Source of the DNA: Paenibacillus aurantius
GTDB taxonomy: Bacteria > Bacillota > Bacilli > Paenibacillales > NBRC-103111
Direction: 5' to 3'
Assembly: GCF_032268605.1 (NCBI RefSeq)
Contig: NZ_CP130318.1
Location: 5,493,501-5,557,500, forward strand
DNA length: 64,000 nucleotides
The position numbers were made by a program, and so were the translations under genes. The notes below the pieces were generated by a model. The model made no database searches, had not been told where the DNA came from, and saw nothing but the letters and a program-made list of their open reading frames with translations. The stretch's first letter is position 1. Each line of letters starts with the position of its first letter. Of this stretch, positions 8,684 through 16,361 are shown piece after piece.

Positions 8684-9217
8684 CTAAGTAATTTCATACT
8701 CATATACCCCGCATAGCTTTACTTCTTCAGAGATAAGTTGTATTAACGTTGCAATGACCATACCGTGACAAACGACAATCACCTTAGACTTATCAAGATA
8801 TTGGTATAAAACATTCATTACTCGTTCATTGACACTTTCCTTAGATTCCCACATTTTACGCTCACCCGGAGGGTGGACTCCATCATGTTTCATGTAGTCG
8901 TTCCACAGTTCTGTGATTTGCTGAACACATGTTGCTTGCCAATTATCCGGGGTCCATTCATGTAAATCAAATTCCACTTTAATAGGCAATCCTATATTCC
9001 TGTTAATAATGGCGGCGGTTTGTAAAGAACGTGTGTACGGTGACGATAGAATCAAATCGCAATCTGACAAGTAATTGTGGTTTGCTATTACCTCTTGAGC
9101 CTGACACACGCCGGCATCTGTCAGAGGAACAAAATCTCTTAGAGCTCCAGTCAAATTTCGTTGCTCCGTTAATGTCCAATTCGGCTCGCCATGCCGGATT
9201 AGATAGAAAATGGTCAC
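8684..9217 (-). CDS. Histidine phosphatase family protein
   Basis: This 177-residue protein has the RHG signature of the phosphoglycerate-mutase/acid-phosphatase clan (LIRHGEPNW at residues 6-14), the conserved Arg of SSPYTRSLQTA and the second catalytic His in VVCHGMVIATL. It removes phosphate from an unknown small molecule through a phospho-His intermediate. It probably starts at a GTG (9217) with AGGGGGT upstream. The gene is AT-rich, and an IS110 element lies just upstream. Confidence 0.88.
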   Translation of the reverse strand: MTIFYLIRHGEPNWTLTEQRNLTGALRDFVPLTDAGVCQAQEVIANHNYLSDCDLILSSPYTRSLQTAAIINRNIGLPIKVEFDLHEWTPDNWQATCVQQITELWNDYMKHDGVHPPGERKMWESKESVNERVMNVLYQYLDKSKVIVVCHGMVIATLIQLISEEVKLCGVYEYEIT

Positions 9218-9295
9218 AGTGGTTTACCCCCTAATTTTGGGACGATCAACCTCGCCGCGGCAGCCATATGACTCAGGGACAATCATTGTGTTATC

Positions 9296-9347
9296 CTGCC
9301 CGATAGCTGAACAAGCAGCCGTTGGATGTCGGCCGCTTGTTGTCGTT
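9296..9347. repeat. REP-like repeat copy with hairpin, beside IS110
   Basis: The copy begins CCTGCCCGATAGCTGAACAAG and continues into an inverted repeat, ACAAGCAGCCG against CGGCCGCTTGT (one mismatch). It is the best-preserved copy with the one at 15377. It lies about 60-100 bases to the left of the IS110 transposase, which fits the known preference of some IS110 elements for REP sequences. Confidence 0.65.
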
Positions 9348-9409
9348 GCGTTGTCGTTACCCGTTAGAATTCCTGTAAAACGAATAATTTGGCGTTTGAA
9401 CAAAAACGA

Positions 9410-9473
9410 GCGCCTCCAGTAAGATGGGGTTGCACACGAGGTCATTGCCTCAAAAAGCCCATCAGGAGGTCGC
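9410..9473 (+). promoter_or_regulatory. Structured leader sequestering the IS110 transposase SD
   Basis: Three nested stems can form. GCGCCTCC (9410-9417) pairs with GGAGG-CGC (9465-9473, one bulged T), GATGGG (9423-9428) pairs with CCCATC (9458-9463), and an inner hairpin GAGG-tcattg-CCTC spans 9438-9451. The GGAGG is the transposase SD, so the fold would block translation. IS110-group elements also encode their bridge RNA in this position. Confidence 0.55.
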
Positions 9474-9479
9474 TCTACT

Positions 9480-10745
9480 ATGAAGTTTAAGACACAAGAC
9501 AAGCAAAATCAACTCATTGAAAACATTACCGCTCACCATCTGGTCGTTGGCGTCGACATCGCTCAAGAAGCTCATGTCGCCCGCGCCGTAAGCTTTCGAG
9601 GGATTGCTCTAGGCACTCCGCTCGAATTCGGCAACCATCGGGAAGGGTTCAATTTGTTCGAGAGTTGGATCCAAGATCTGCTCAAGACCTACACCCTAAG
9701 CAGCGTCATTGTTGGCATGGAACCCACTGGCCACTACTGGTTCAGCTTAGCACGCTGGCTGGTCGATCAAGGTATTGAGGCCGTTCTAGTTAATCCTCAT
9801 CTTGTCAAAAAGAACAAGGAAAACCGGGATAATACACCGTCTAAAAGCGATCGTAAGGACGCCCTTGTCATTGCAGATATGATCAAAAACGGGTACTACT
9901 CCCCTGTTCGCTTTAATCCGGAAGCCTATGAGGAATTACGTATTCTCATGTCAAACCGCGAGACGGTTACCAAACGCTTGAACAGTGCCGTTAACCAAAT
10001 TCATCGCTGGGTAGACATCGTCTTTCCCGAGCTGCGTCAGGTCTTCAAAATCCTTACCTGCACCAGTGCAATTGCAACACTCAGACTCTTTCCTTTGCCG
10101 AGCGACATCAGCCGGTTAAGTACAGGGCAGGTCCTTGACGGTTGGAAGCAATACGTGAAGCGTCATGCCGGCGTTAGACGCGCAGATTTGCTCATTTCAC
10201 TTGCTAAATCCAGTGTCGGTACTACCCAGGCACTCCAAGCTTACAAGCTTCATCTAGGACAGTTGCTTGAAGAATTCGACCTGGCTCAGCGCCAACTTGA
10301 ACAGATCGAGCAGGAACTCCACCTCATTCTTGAACGCATCCCTTATGCGCAGAAATTGCTCGAGATACGGGGCGTCAACGCCACGAGTCTTGCTGGTGTT
10401 CTCGGTGAGACCGGTGATCTAAGCGGCTATTCACACGGGAATGCTCTTCTGAGACATGCCGGCTTAAATCTCGCCGAAGCGAGTTCAGGGAAATGGCGAG
10501 GAAAGATGGTGTTAAGCAAGCGAGGCCGTCCACGTTTACGGCATTTCCTTTTTCTCATGACGATGAGCATGGTCATGACGAACCCGGAAATTCGGGCTTT
10601 ACACCGTTACAATGTGGAGGAAAAGAAGATAAAGAAGATGAAATCCATTATGAAATTATGCAATAAAGTAGCCCGCCTATTAGTTGGCCTTGCTAAAAGC
10701 AGCCAAGCTTATGATTCAACTAGAATTTTTCCACAAGCAGCCTAA
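9480..10745 (+). CDS. IS110-family DEDD transposase
   Basis: This 421-residue transposase appears full-length. The RuvC-like N-terminal domain carries the acidic tetrad: Asp in VVGVDIAQEA, Glu in VGMEPTGHYW, and two Asp in SDRKDALVIADM. The C-terminal Tnp_20 domain (LLEIRGVNATSLAGVLGETG ... LLRHAGLN ... GRPRLRHFLF) carries the catalytic Ser region. These enzymes are guided by a bridge/seeker RNA encoded in the element's non-coding end. No stop or frameshift is seen, so the copy may be active. GGAGG lies 10 bases before the ATG inside a hairpin. Confidence 0.93.
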   Translation: MKFKTQDKQNQLIENITAHHLVVGVDIAQEAHVARAVSFRGIALGTPLEFGNHREGFNLFESWIQDLLKTYTLSSVIVGMEPTGHYWFSLARWLVDQGIEAVLVNPHLVKKNKENRDNTPSKSDRKDALVIADMIKNGYYSPVRFNPEAYEELRILMSNRETVTKRLNSAVNQIHRWVDIVFPELRQVFKILTCTSAIATLRLFPLPSDISRLSTGQVLDGWKQYVKRHAGVRRADLLISLAKSSVGTTQALQAYKLHLGQLLEEFDLAQRQLEQIEQELHLILERIPYAQKLLEIRGVNATSLAGVLGETGDLSGYSHGNALLRHAGLNLAEASSGKWRGKMVLSKRGRPRLRHFLFLMTMSMVMTNPEIRALHRYNVEEKKIKKMKSIMKLCNKVARLLVGLAKSSQAYDSTRIFPQAA

Positions 10746-11128
10746 GAATAGTCGATCCTCACCGGCTCAAGCATTCGCAGGATGACAAGAAGCACGGAGT
10801 ATCGGGAGACGTTACGCAAAAGGGCTCGGACCCGTTCCGTTAGAAAGACCGACCTCCACCCCGTAGTTAGATGTGACGAAGGAATGAAAGGGCTATGACC
10901 CGTTGAGACATGGGAGCGAGAATCGCTAGGGCGACGTGGAGACGTGCGTATATGGAACAATATGGGTGCATAGCTATTCACCTCTATTTCCGCATGCCCA
11001 AATCCCTATCTCCCAGCTACCGGCTCCTCCTAGAATCTCTTCTTCGTACTAACTCGAGGATGAAATCCTGCGAATACATGAGCCTGAGTGAGGAAACTGA
11101 ATCATTTCGAGGGAGCTGAATGAACTAA
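10746..11128 (+). other. Non-coding 3' flank of IS110 with a duplicated 17-mer
   Basis: No gene is supported in these 383 bases. AAGGGCT-CG-GACCCGTT (10820-10836) recurs as AAGGGCT-AT-GACCCGTT (10888-10904), a 15/17 match 68 bases apart; each copy can form a small GGG/CCC hairpin. This could be part of the element's non-coding RNA or right end. That idea is speculative. Confidence 0.35.
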
Positions 11129-11920
11129 TTATTTCCCATTGGGGGATGGTGGTTTACGTGCAGTCACAATCGGTTGATAAAATCCTGATTCCTCTGGCAT
11201 GTGCCACCTTACATCAATGAAGCCGCAAGACCTTAGAATCGAGCTGAGCTCATCTCGTTTTAGTGCGCGATAAGTTGTTGAAAAATGCTTTGTTTCCCAA
11301 TTCCCGTTGAATTCTTGAACCACAAATAGATTTACTGTGTACGTTTTAGAGTCGTCAGCCCAATCCCACACTTGAAACGCAATCCGTTTCCCATTGTCAA
11401 AAACATTTGGTTTGGTGGCGCGAGGTTTTTCCTGTAAGAGACCGTCGTAGTCCCTAATTGAGACGACCAATAAGCCATCTTGACGTACTTTGGAATACAT
11501 ATTCTGCCCAGCTAAGTTGAGGTCATCATCAGATTGAAGATGAGGAATTGCATTGTCGGCAGATAAAACAACATCAAATTCCCCAGGCACATCAGATATC
11601 AATGTTCGAAAATCGGCTACCCCAAAAGCAATTTTGATTCCGCGTGATTCAGACTCTCGTATTGCTCTTTGTATGGAAGCTGGGCTTATATCCGTTGCAG
11701 TAACGACGTATCCGTGTTTTGCCAGCCCTATTGCTTGCGTACCAATGCCACAGGAACAATCTAAAAGTGAGATTTGACCGTTTCTTGAATCAGATAGATT
11801 AACTCGTATAAGGTTATTCAAAATCATGCTTTGACGGTCTATCGCAGAGTCCCAATCGCCATGAATGAGGTGATAATCCTCCGCAAAATCATCATAAAAC
11901 TTAGTTACTGTGTCTTTCAC
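11129..11920 (-). CDS. Class I SAM-dependent methyltransferase
   Basis: This protein of about 263 residues has a Rossmann methyltransferase core. Motif I is LLDCSCGIGTQAIGLAKHGY, an acidic loop follows in VTATDISPASIQRA, and motif IV lies in FDVVLSADNAIPHL. It transfers a methyl group from S-adenosylmethionine to an unknown small molecule; N-methyltransferases of the glycine/sarcosine type are the nearest in feel. GTG 11920 is preferred because GGAGG lies six bases upstream; the longer frame has no SD. Confidence 0.85.
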   Translation of the reverse strand: MKDTVTKFYDDFAEDYHLIHGDWDSAIDRQSMILNNLIRVNLSDSRNGQISLLDCSCGIGTQAIGLAKHGYVVTATDISPASIQRAIRESESRGIKIAFGVADFRTLISDVPGEFDVVLSADNAIPHLQSDDDLNLAGQNMYSKVRQDGLLVVSIRDYDGLLQEKPRATKPNVFDNGKRIAFQVWDWADDSKTYTVNLFVVQEFNGNWETKHFSTTYRALKRDELSSILRSCGFIDVRWHMPEESGFYQPIVTARKPPSPNGK

Positions 11921-12320
11921 AATGCACCTCCAAGCGTTATCATATACTACACTCAATTGTCACAAAGTTTCACATGTTTGTATATCGTTTTTGAACTCCC
12001 CTGCCCTGTTAGCTTAAAAAGGCAACTGATCGCTTTATCATTAATTTCCATACCGTTCCCTCCTTCCGTTACTCGATACCCACCCTTTAATTGTCATATA
12101 TTCAGACGAATTCCTTTTTAGAGAGGTTCAATCTTTATCCTTGCACAATAAGAATAAGCAACCTTACGGGAATGGAGGGTATCCGAACTCAATACCAAGT
12201 TATTTTTCAAAATTTACGCTTCCGAATCCATGAGACCGATGAATTCCCGGATCGGCTGTCGTCTATATAAACGAAGGCATAAATGAACACAAACTAATTT
12301 GACGAAGAGGTGTTTTGAAA
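11921..12320. other. Gene-free 0.4-kb gap
   Basis: Nothing is recognised here apart from the REP-like copy at 12000-12032. The gap lies between divergently transcribed genes and must contain both promoters. Confidence 0.5.
12000..12032. repeat. REP-like repeat copy, degenerate
   Basis: The copy reads CCTGCCCTGTTAGCTTAAAA and then AGGCAACTGATCG. It keeps the CTGCCC-GTTAGC-TTAA core, while the hairpin arms are eroded. Confidence 0.5.
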
Positions 12321-12737
12321 ATGGCATTAACGTCCGCATTCACGAGCTTCAACCTGCCTGTAAAAAACGTAGAACAATCGAAAGCGTTCTTCACCGGACT
12401 CGGATTCGAGCTCAACCCGCAATTCCCCGAGAACGAGAATTCGGTAGCCATCGTGATCGGCGACAACCTGCAGGTCATGCTGATCAATCAAGCATTCTTT
12501 AATACGCTCACGGAGAAGGAATCCGTCGATACGAGCAAGTATGCGCAGATGACGATCGCATTGGCCTTCGAGAGCCGGGAAAAGGTCGATGAAATCGTGA
12601 ATACCGCGGTCTCCTTGGGCGGGAAATTGCACGCTGAACCTGAAGATCATGGGTTCATGTATCATTGGGGCTTCGTGGACTTGGACGGCCATCTGTGGGC
12701 CATTAACTACATGAACATGGATGCGGCTCAAGGTTGA
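12321..12737 (+). CDS. VOC (glyoxalase/bleomycin-resistance) family protein
   Basis: This protein of about 138 residues is built of two beta-alpha-beta-beta-beta modules: FTSFNLPVKNVEQSKAFFTGLGF at the start and FMYHWGFVDLDGHLWAINYMN at the end. The fold binds a metal and a small molecule, and family members act as lyases, dioxygenases or drug-binding proteins. AGAGGTG lies eight bases before the ATG. A decayed fragment similar to its 3' end lies at 14361-14415, so the region once held at least two such genes. Confidence 0.86.
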   Translation: MALTSAFTSFNLPVKNVEQSKAFFTGLGFELNPQFPENENSVAIVIGDNLQVMLINQAFFNTLTEKESVDTSKYAQMTIALAFESREKVDEIVNTAVSLGGKLHAEPEDHGFMYHWGFVDLDGHLWAINYMNMDAAQG

Positions 12738-12768
12738 GGCTAACGGAGGGCACGCTCGTACTAGGGTT

Positions 12769-12804
12769 CAAAAAGAAAGACGCCGGGCATCTTCCCCGGC
12801 ATCT
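12769..12804 (-). terminator. Rho-independent terminator
   Basis: On the minus strand AGATGCCGGG pairs across a seven-base loop with CCCGGCGTCT, followed by TTCTTTTTG. It follows the SRPBCC gene directly and also separates it from the convergent VOC gene. Confidence 0.75.
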
Positions 12805-12814
12805 TCTTCGATGA

Positions 12815-13240
12815 TTAGTTTTGTTCGGTATAGGCTTTGAAATTGTCCATGATCGCTTGCCAGCCTGCTTGCTGGAACTCGACGGGATTGGAGCTTTCCG
12901 CGTCGAACGTTTCCATGACCTTCGTCTCATTCCCTTGATCGACGAAAGCAATATCCACTCTTCTTCCGTCTTCCATGGTGTAGCCGATCGCCTCATGCCG
13001 ATTCACGACATCGTAGACGCCGCCAAAATCAAAGCCCATGCTGCCATCCTTCGCTTCCATCCGTGTCAGAAACTTGCCGCCGACCCGCAGATCGTTTTCG
13101 GCTCTAGGAGCATGCCAGTCCTCGGACGCTTGATTCCACTTCGTGATGTGATCCGGCTCGGTCCAATAGCGCCATACCTTCTCGACAGGGGCTTGAATGA
13201 CGGCTTGCACGGTTACTTTCGTCGGTTGACTCATTTCCAT
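12815..13240 (-). CDS. SRPBCC (AHSA1-type) domain protein
   Basis: This 141-residue SRPBCC protein has the START/Bet v1-like fold: strand VTVQAVIQAPVEKVWRYWTEP, then GGKFLTRMEAKDGSMGFDFGGVY, and the C-terminal helix VEFQQAGWQAIMDNFKAYTE that closes the pocket. Such proteins bind hydrophobic ligands; their function is rarely known. ATG 13240 has GGAGAGAGGT upstream, whereas the longer frame starts in the sigma-factor gene. It lies 76 bases downstream of the SigX5-like sigma gene on the same strand and may be its target or co-transcribed. Confidence 0.85.
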   Translation of the reverse strand: MEMSQPTKVTVQAVIQAPVEKVWRYWTEPDHITKWNQASEDWHAPRAENDLRVGGKFLTRMEAKDGSMGFDFGGVYDVVNRHEAIGYTMEDGRRVDIAFVDQGNETKVMETFDAESSNPVEFQQAGWQAIMDNFKAYTEQN

Positions 13241-13316
13241 TTTAAATAGACACCTCTCTCCTGAAACTCGTCGTTTGGTTATTCTCAATGATATAGACGT
13301 AAGCCAATGACGGAAT

Positions 13317-14273
13317 TCATCGGTCCATTCGTTCAGGCAGCCCAAATCGCGAAAATAATGGCGTATGAATGAAGTTTTGAACGTGCAGGATTTGATTTTC
13401 TTTGGTTTCGATGACGTGGATGCCCCAGGGTACCAGGCCAGAGCCCTCTTTGCCCGGCATATACTGGGCCAACGCCGGATAACCGCCATTCACCGTAATG
13501 GGCACAAATCGCGAACCTTCGCAATGCCAGCGAGTAAGCGAATAGAAGGCGGACAACTCTTCTTTGCCGCGGATCCACATCTCGAAGGGCGGCATCGACA
13601 TGCAGCCTTCCTCGTGGAACAACGCGACGAGCGCAGCAATATCGAATTGCTCGAAGGCCTCCACATACCGGGACAGCAGCTGCTGCTTCGGTTGAACGTC
13701 CATGCTGCTGAGCTCATCCGAGCGAAGCTGCGCCCGGTCCATCGTCTCTCGGGCTCTTTGCAAGGCGCTGTTCACCGCTGCCGGCGACATCGCCAACGTT
13801 TCCGCGATCTGCTTGGAGGACCATTCAAATACATCCTTCAAAATGAGTACCGCGCGCTGCCGCGGAGGCAAGGTCTGCAGGAGAGCGATGAAGCACAGTC
13901 GAAGGGTATCTCTTCGGACGAGCCGATCCTCCGGATTGCCCCCAAAGTCGGGAGACGGCCAGATCCAGGCAGAGTCCGGCAGCGTGTCGCGCGGCTCGAC
14001 GATGGCGACGGCCGGGTCGAACAGGTCAACGGGAAGCGCGCGGCGTTTGGATTGTCTCAGCTTGTCCAAGCACAGGTTGGAGGCAATCCGATAGACCCAA
14101 GTTTTGAACGAGGAATCCTGTCTGAACGTGCTCCAGCTCTGCCAGACCCGAATACTCGTCTCCTGAACGGCATCGTCCGCATCGTCCATGGAGCCTAGCA
14201 TTCGGTAACAGAACGAGGTTAAGCCCGGCTTCAAGCTTGCAAATAATGGTTCGTCAAATGCGGTCTCGTTCAT
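13317..14273 (-). CDS. ECF sigma factor with C-terminal SnoaL-like domain (SigX5/SigJ type)
   Basis: This 318-residue protein is longer than a classical ECF factor. Region 2 (about 15-80) includes MLGSMDDADDAVQETSIRVWQ. Region 4 (about 130-185) includes LPPRQRAVLILKDVFEWSSKQIAE and the HTH SPAAVNSALQRARETM. A SnoaL/NTF2-like domain (about 200-318) ends with HVIETKENQILHVQNF. In the ECF groups with this extension (such as ECF41), the extra domain is reported to regulate the sigma factor in cis in place of an anti-sigma protein. No anti-sigma gene is adjacent, in agreement. Confidence 0.88.
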   Translation of the reverse strand: MNETAFDEPLFASLKPGLTSFCYRMLGSMDDADDAVQETSIRVWQSWSTFRQDSSFKTWVYRIASNLCLDKLRQSKRRALPVDLFDPAVAIVEPRDTLPDSAWIWPSPDFGGNPEDRLVRRDTLRLCFIALLQTLPPRQRAVLILKDVFEWSSKQIAETLAMSPAAVNSALQRARETMDRAQLRSDELSSMDVQPKQQLLSRYVEAFEQFDIAALVALFHEEGCMSMPPFEMWIRGKEELSAFYSLTRWHCEGSRFVPITVNGGYPALAQYMPGKEGSGLVPWGIHVIETKENQILHVQNFIHTPLFSRFGLPERMDR

Positions 14274-14360
14274 CGCGGCCTCCCTTAACGATCTCCCCGA
14301 AGGGCGGTACCTACATTATAGGCAATGAAGCGGACAGCCTCAATCCGAATAAATAGGCAG

Positions 14361-14415
14361 GATTATGGGTTCCTTTATCATGGGCCTTCGAGGACTTGGA
14401 CGGTCATATGTGGGC
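14361..14415 (+). pseudogene. Decayed fragment of a VOC-family gene
   Basis: The bases encode DYGFLYHG and, after a frame change, FEDLDGHMWA. This matches the metal-binding end of VOC proteins and aligns by eye with 12645-12700 in the intact VOC gene. No start or upstream module remains. The 250-base gap holds no other recognised feature. Confidence 0.55.
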
Positions 14416-14520
14416 TTGTACCCGTTAGTACAACGGCTTTTTGCCATAAATTTGGCCGGAGAACCTATAGTACAATTACCAACACGAAAAAGGCGAGGCG
14501 CGGTTTACCGACAACTACTT

Positions 14521-15363
14521 TTAGTTTGCCACTTTACATGCGACAAAGAAGCCCGCAGTCTTCGGAAGCGAAAAACACCCTTGCTGATTTATGATTTCAT
14601 CCACCTGGTGACGAACTAAGCCATACACCTTCCGCCAATGTTCATCCGACACTTCATGTTCGGTATCGCCGCGTTTCATTAATAGAGAAGCATAATAATC
14701 CATCAATGGCTGAGATTCTTTGAATTTTAAAACGTCATAAAGCAATTTTGATTCAAACCAATCGAAGTGTGGACGAAGAAAATCAGAACCGTTTTCCAAT
14801 GAAAAGCGCATGGTGGGTACGGAACGAAGAACAATCTTTTCTTCAATCCCCGCTTTCCGTTGGCATGCCAAGTGGATATCCCAAAGAACGCTCATGGATG
14901 ATTGGCTGCTGGTCGCAGCTATCAACTGTCCCCCCGGCTTCAAAACCCTTTTCAATTCCCGAACAGCTATTTCGATATCGGGGACGTGATATAACATGAA
15001 GTTGGCCATCACCAAATAGAACGAATCATCGCGGAATGGAAGTTTTTGCACGTCACCGACCTTCAATTCCACGTTCGAATAACGGCTTGCTTGAGCTTGA
15101 ATCCCAGCTAACATTCCTTCCGACAAATCCAACCCCACCACCGAACCGCCGTTTTGAGACAATCTCTCAGCAAGCGGAAACAACCAGCCCCCTGAGCCAC
15201 AACCAGCGTCCAAAGCCTTTTCAGAACCCGACAACGAAATTTGATTCAAAGCCCACTGGGTAAACGAAAATGGAGCTTGACTGTACAAATTATGGATATT
15301 GATTCTCGTTTGAAGATGTTTCTTTGTCCCGTATTGCTCCAGTACCAATGCTTTATCATGCAA
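14521..15363 (-). CDS. Class I SAM-dependent methyltransferase (UbiE/arsenite-MT-like core)
   Basis: This protein of about 280 residues has a methyltransferase core: ALDAGCGSGGWLFPLAERL (motif I), VVGLDLSEGMLAGIQ, GDVQKLPFRDDSFYLVMANFMLYHV (motif IV) and ELKRVLKPGGQLIAATSS. The substrate is unknown. I place the start at TTG 15363, eight bases after GGGGAGG; the longer frame reads back through a REP-like repeat. It is a single-gene unit. Confidence 0.83.
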   Translation of the reverse strand: MHDKALVLEQYGTKKHLQTRINIHNLYSQAPFSFTQWALNQISLSGSEKALDAGCGSGGWLFPLAERLSQNGGSVVGLDLSEGMLAGIQAQASRYSNVELKVGDVQKLPFRDDSFYLVMANFMLYHVPDIEIAVRELKRVLKPGGQLIAATSSQSSMSVLWDIHLACQRKAGIEEKIVLRSVPTMRFSLENGSDFLRPHFDWFESKLLYDVLKFKESQPLMDYYASLLMKRGDTEHEVSDEHWRKVYGLVRHQVDEIINQQGCFSLPKTAGFFVACKVAN

Positions 15364-15376
15364 ATGGCTCGACCTC

Positions 15377-15424
15377 CCCTTAGCGTAACAAGCCGCCGAT
15401 GATGTCGGCCGCTTGTTGTCGTTA
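15377..15424. repeat. REP-like repeat copy with hairpin
   Basis: The copy reads CCCCTTAGCGTAACAAGCC and onward. The inverted repeat ACAAGCCGCCGA ... TCGGCCGCTTGT (one mismatch, five-base loop) is followed by TGTCGTTAA. It lies immediately upstream of the methyltransferase SD and is the clearest hairpin of the family. Confidence 0.65.
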
Positions 15425-15446
15425 ACTGAACAAATTTTAAACAACA

Positions 15447-15484
15447 AGGGATCCTCTGACTGCCGCTACAGCCGGAGAATCCCT
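15447..15484 (-). terminator. Possible terminator hairpin
   Basis: AGGGATCCTC and GAGAATCCCT form an imperfect stem 44 bases after the stop of the minus-strand dihydrofolate-reductase-like gene. On the minus strand it is followed by TGTTGTTTAAAATTT, a weak T-rich tail. Confidence 0.45.
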
Positions 15485-15527
15485 ATTAAAGTAACGTTCC
15501 CTTTAGACCGCTGGGTCAACCGCACAA

Positions 15528-16058
15528 CTAAGCTGGAACGTAGGTCAACCTGATCACATTCTCGCCAATTCGATCGCTTGCCACGAGGCGCAGCGGCGGC
15601 CGCGGACCGGCGAAGAACGGCTTGCCGTGACCCAGCACGACTGGATGGAGATAGAGTCGATACTCATCAACGAGACCGAGCTCCGTTAAACTGTGGGCCA
15701 ACTCCGGCCCGGCCACTTCAATCTCCCCTTCATGCTGAGCCTTCAGCCCACGTATGGCCGCGGCGAGGTCGCCCTCGATCAGAGAAGCGTTCGGACCGAC
15801 GGACTTTAACGTCCTCGACACCACCCACTTCGGTTTGCTTTGCCACGCCGCTGCGTATTCCCGTTCCGGCGCATCCCATTCAAATCCATCCCAAACCCGC
15901 ATAGTCTCGTACATGCGGCACCCGTACAAGATGCCCGACAAGCCACGCACGTCGTCGATGAAATGACGGAATAGTACGGGGTCCGGCTGAAATGCCGGGT
16001 GGTCGTGGTCGACGAATCCGTCCAGAGACTGGTTCAATGCGAAAACGATCTTTGCCAT
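15528..16058 (-). CDS. Dihydrofolate reductase family protein (RibD C-terminal-like)
   Basis: This 176-residue protein has the DHFR/RibD-C fold: MAKIVFALNQSLDGFVDHDH at the N-terminus, the central LYGCRMYETMRVWDG, and GEIEVAGPELAHSLTELGLVDEYRLYLHPVVLG, a conserved block of the YyaP/YwjB-type group. It binds NAD(P)H by homology; the substrate is not known and it is unlikely to be the main DHFR. GGAGGAG lies about ten bases before the ATG. Its upstream region carries a sequence also found upstream of a second family member at 60642. Confidence 0.86.
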   Translation of the reverse strand: MAKIVFALNQSLDGFVDHDHPAFQPDPVLFRHFIDDVRGLSGILYGCRMYETMRVWDGFEWDAPEREYAAAWQSKPKWVVSRTLKSVGPNASLIEGDLAAAIRGLKAQHEGEIEVAGPELAHSLTELGLVDEYRLYLHPVVLGHGKPFFAGPRPPLRLVASDRIGENVIRLTYVPA

Positions 16059-16087
16059 GCGACTGACTCTCCTCCCTGGTTTTCTCG

Positions 16088-16190
16088 CACATTCATCATC
16101 AAGATTACACGTTCCCTATGCAGCCTTCTTTATGTCTACATTTTATCATCCAACAGCATGTCCGGTTTCTCATGGATTGCTAATGTGCAC
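16088..16190 (-). pseudogene. Truncated copy of the promoter and first codons of the 60642 gene
   Basis: Read on the minus strand, this segment starts GTGCACATTAGCAATCCATG and ends GATGATGAATGTG. It matches 60571-60672, the upstream region and first ten codons of the dihydrofolate-reductase-like gene at 60642, with scattered differences. It stops 30 bases before the start of the 15528-16058 gene and may now serve as part of that gene's promoter. The remaining 170 bases of this gap show nothing. Confidence 0.65.
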
Positions 16191-16361
16191 AGTCCTGGCC
16201 TGACCGAATACAAATTTATGGATGGTAAATTAAACAATTGAAGATTAGGTTTTATTTACGATGATAGTGAATTGCTCCGATTTTACCCAAACAAGTGTTG
16301 CCCTGTATCCCGGCCACTTCTTCCACTGCTTGTTCTGCTGGTAGCCCTAGCATGTGTAAAA

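Larger units (their letters stand above)
9400..10930 (+). mobile_element. IS110-family insertion sequence (ends not resolved)
   Basis: The element consists of the DEDD transposase gene with a structured leader and a non-coding 3' flank. IS110 elements lack long terminal repeats and usually make no target duplication, so neither end can be fixed from one copy. The limits given are approximate. Confidence 0.45.
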
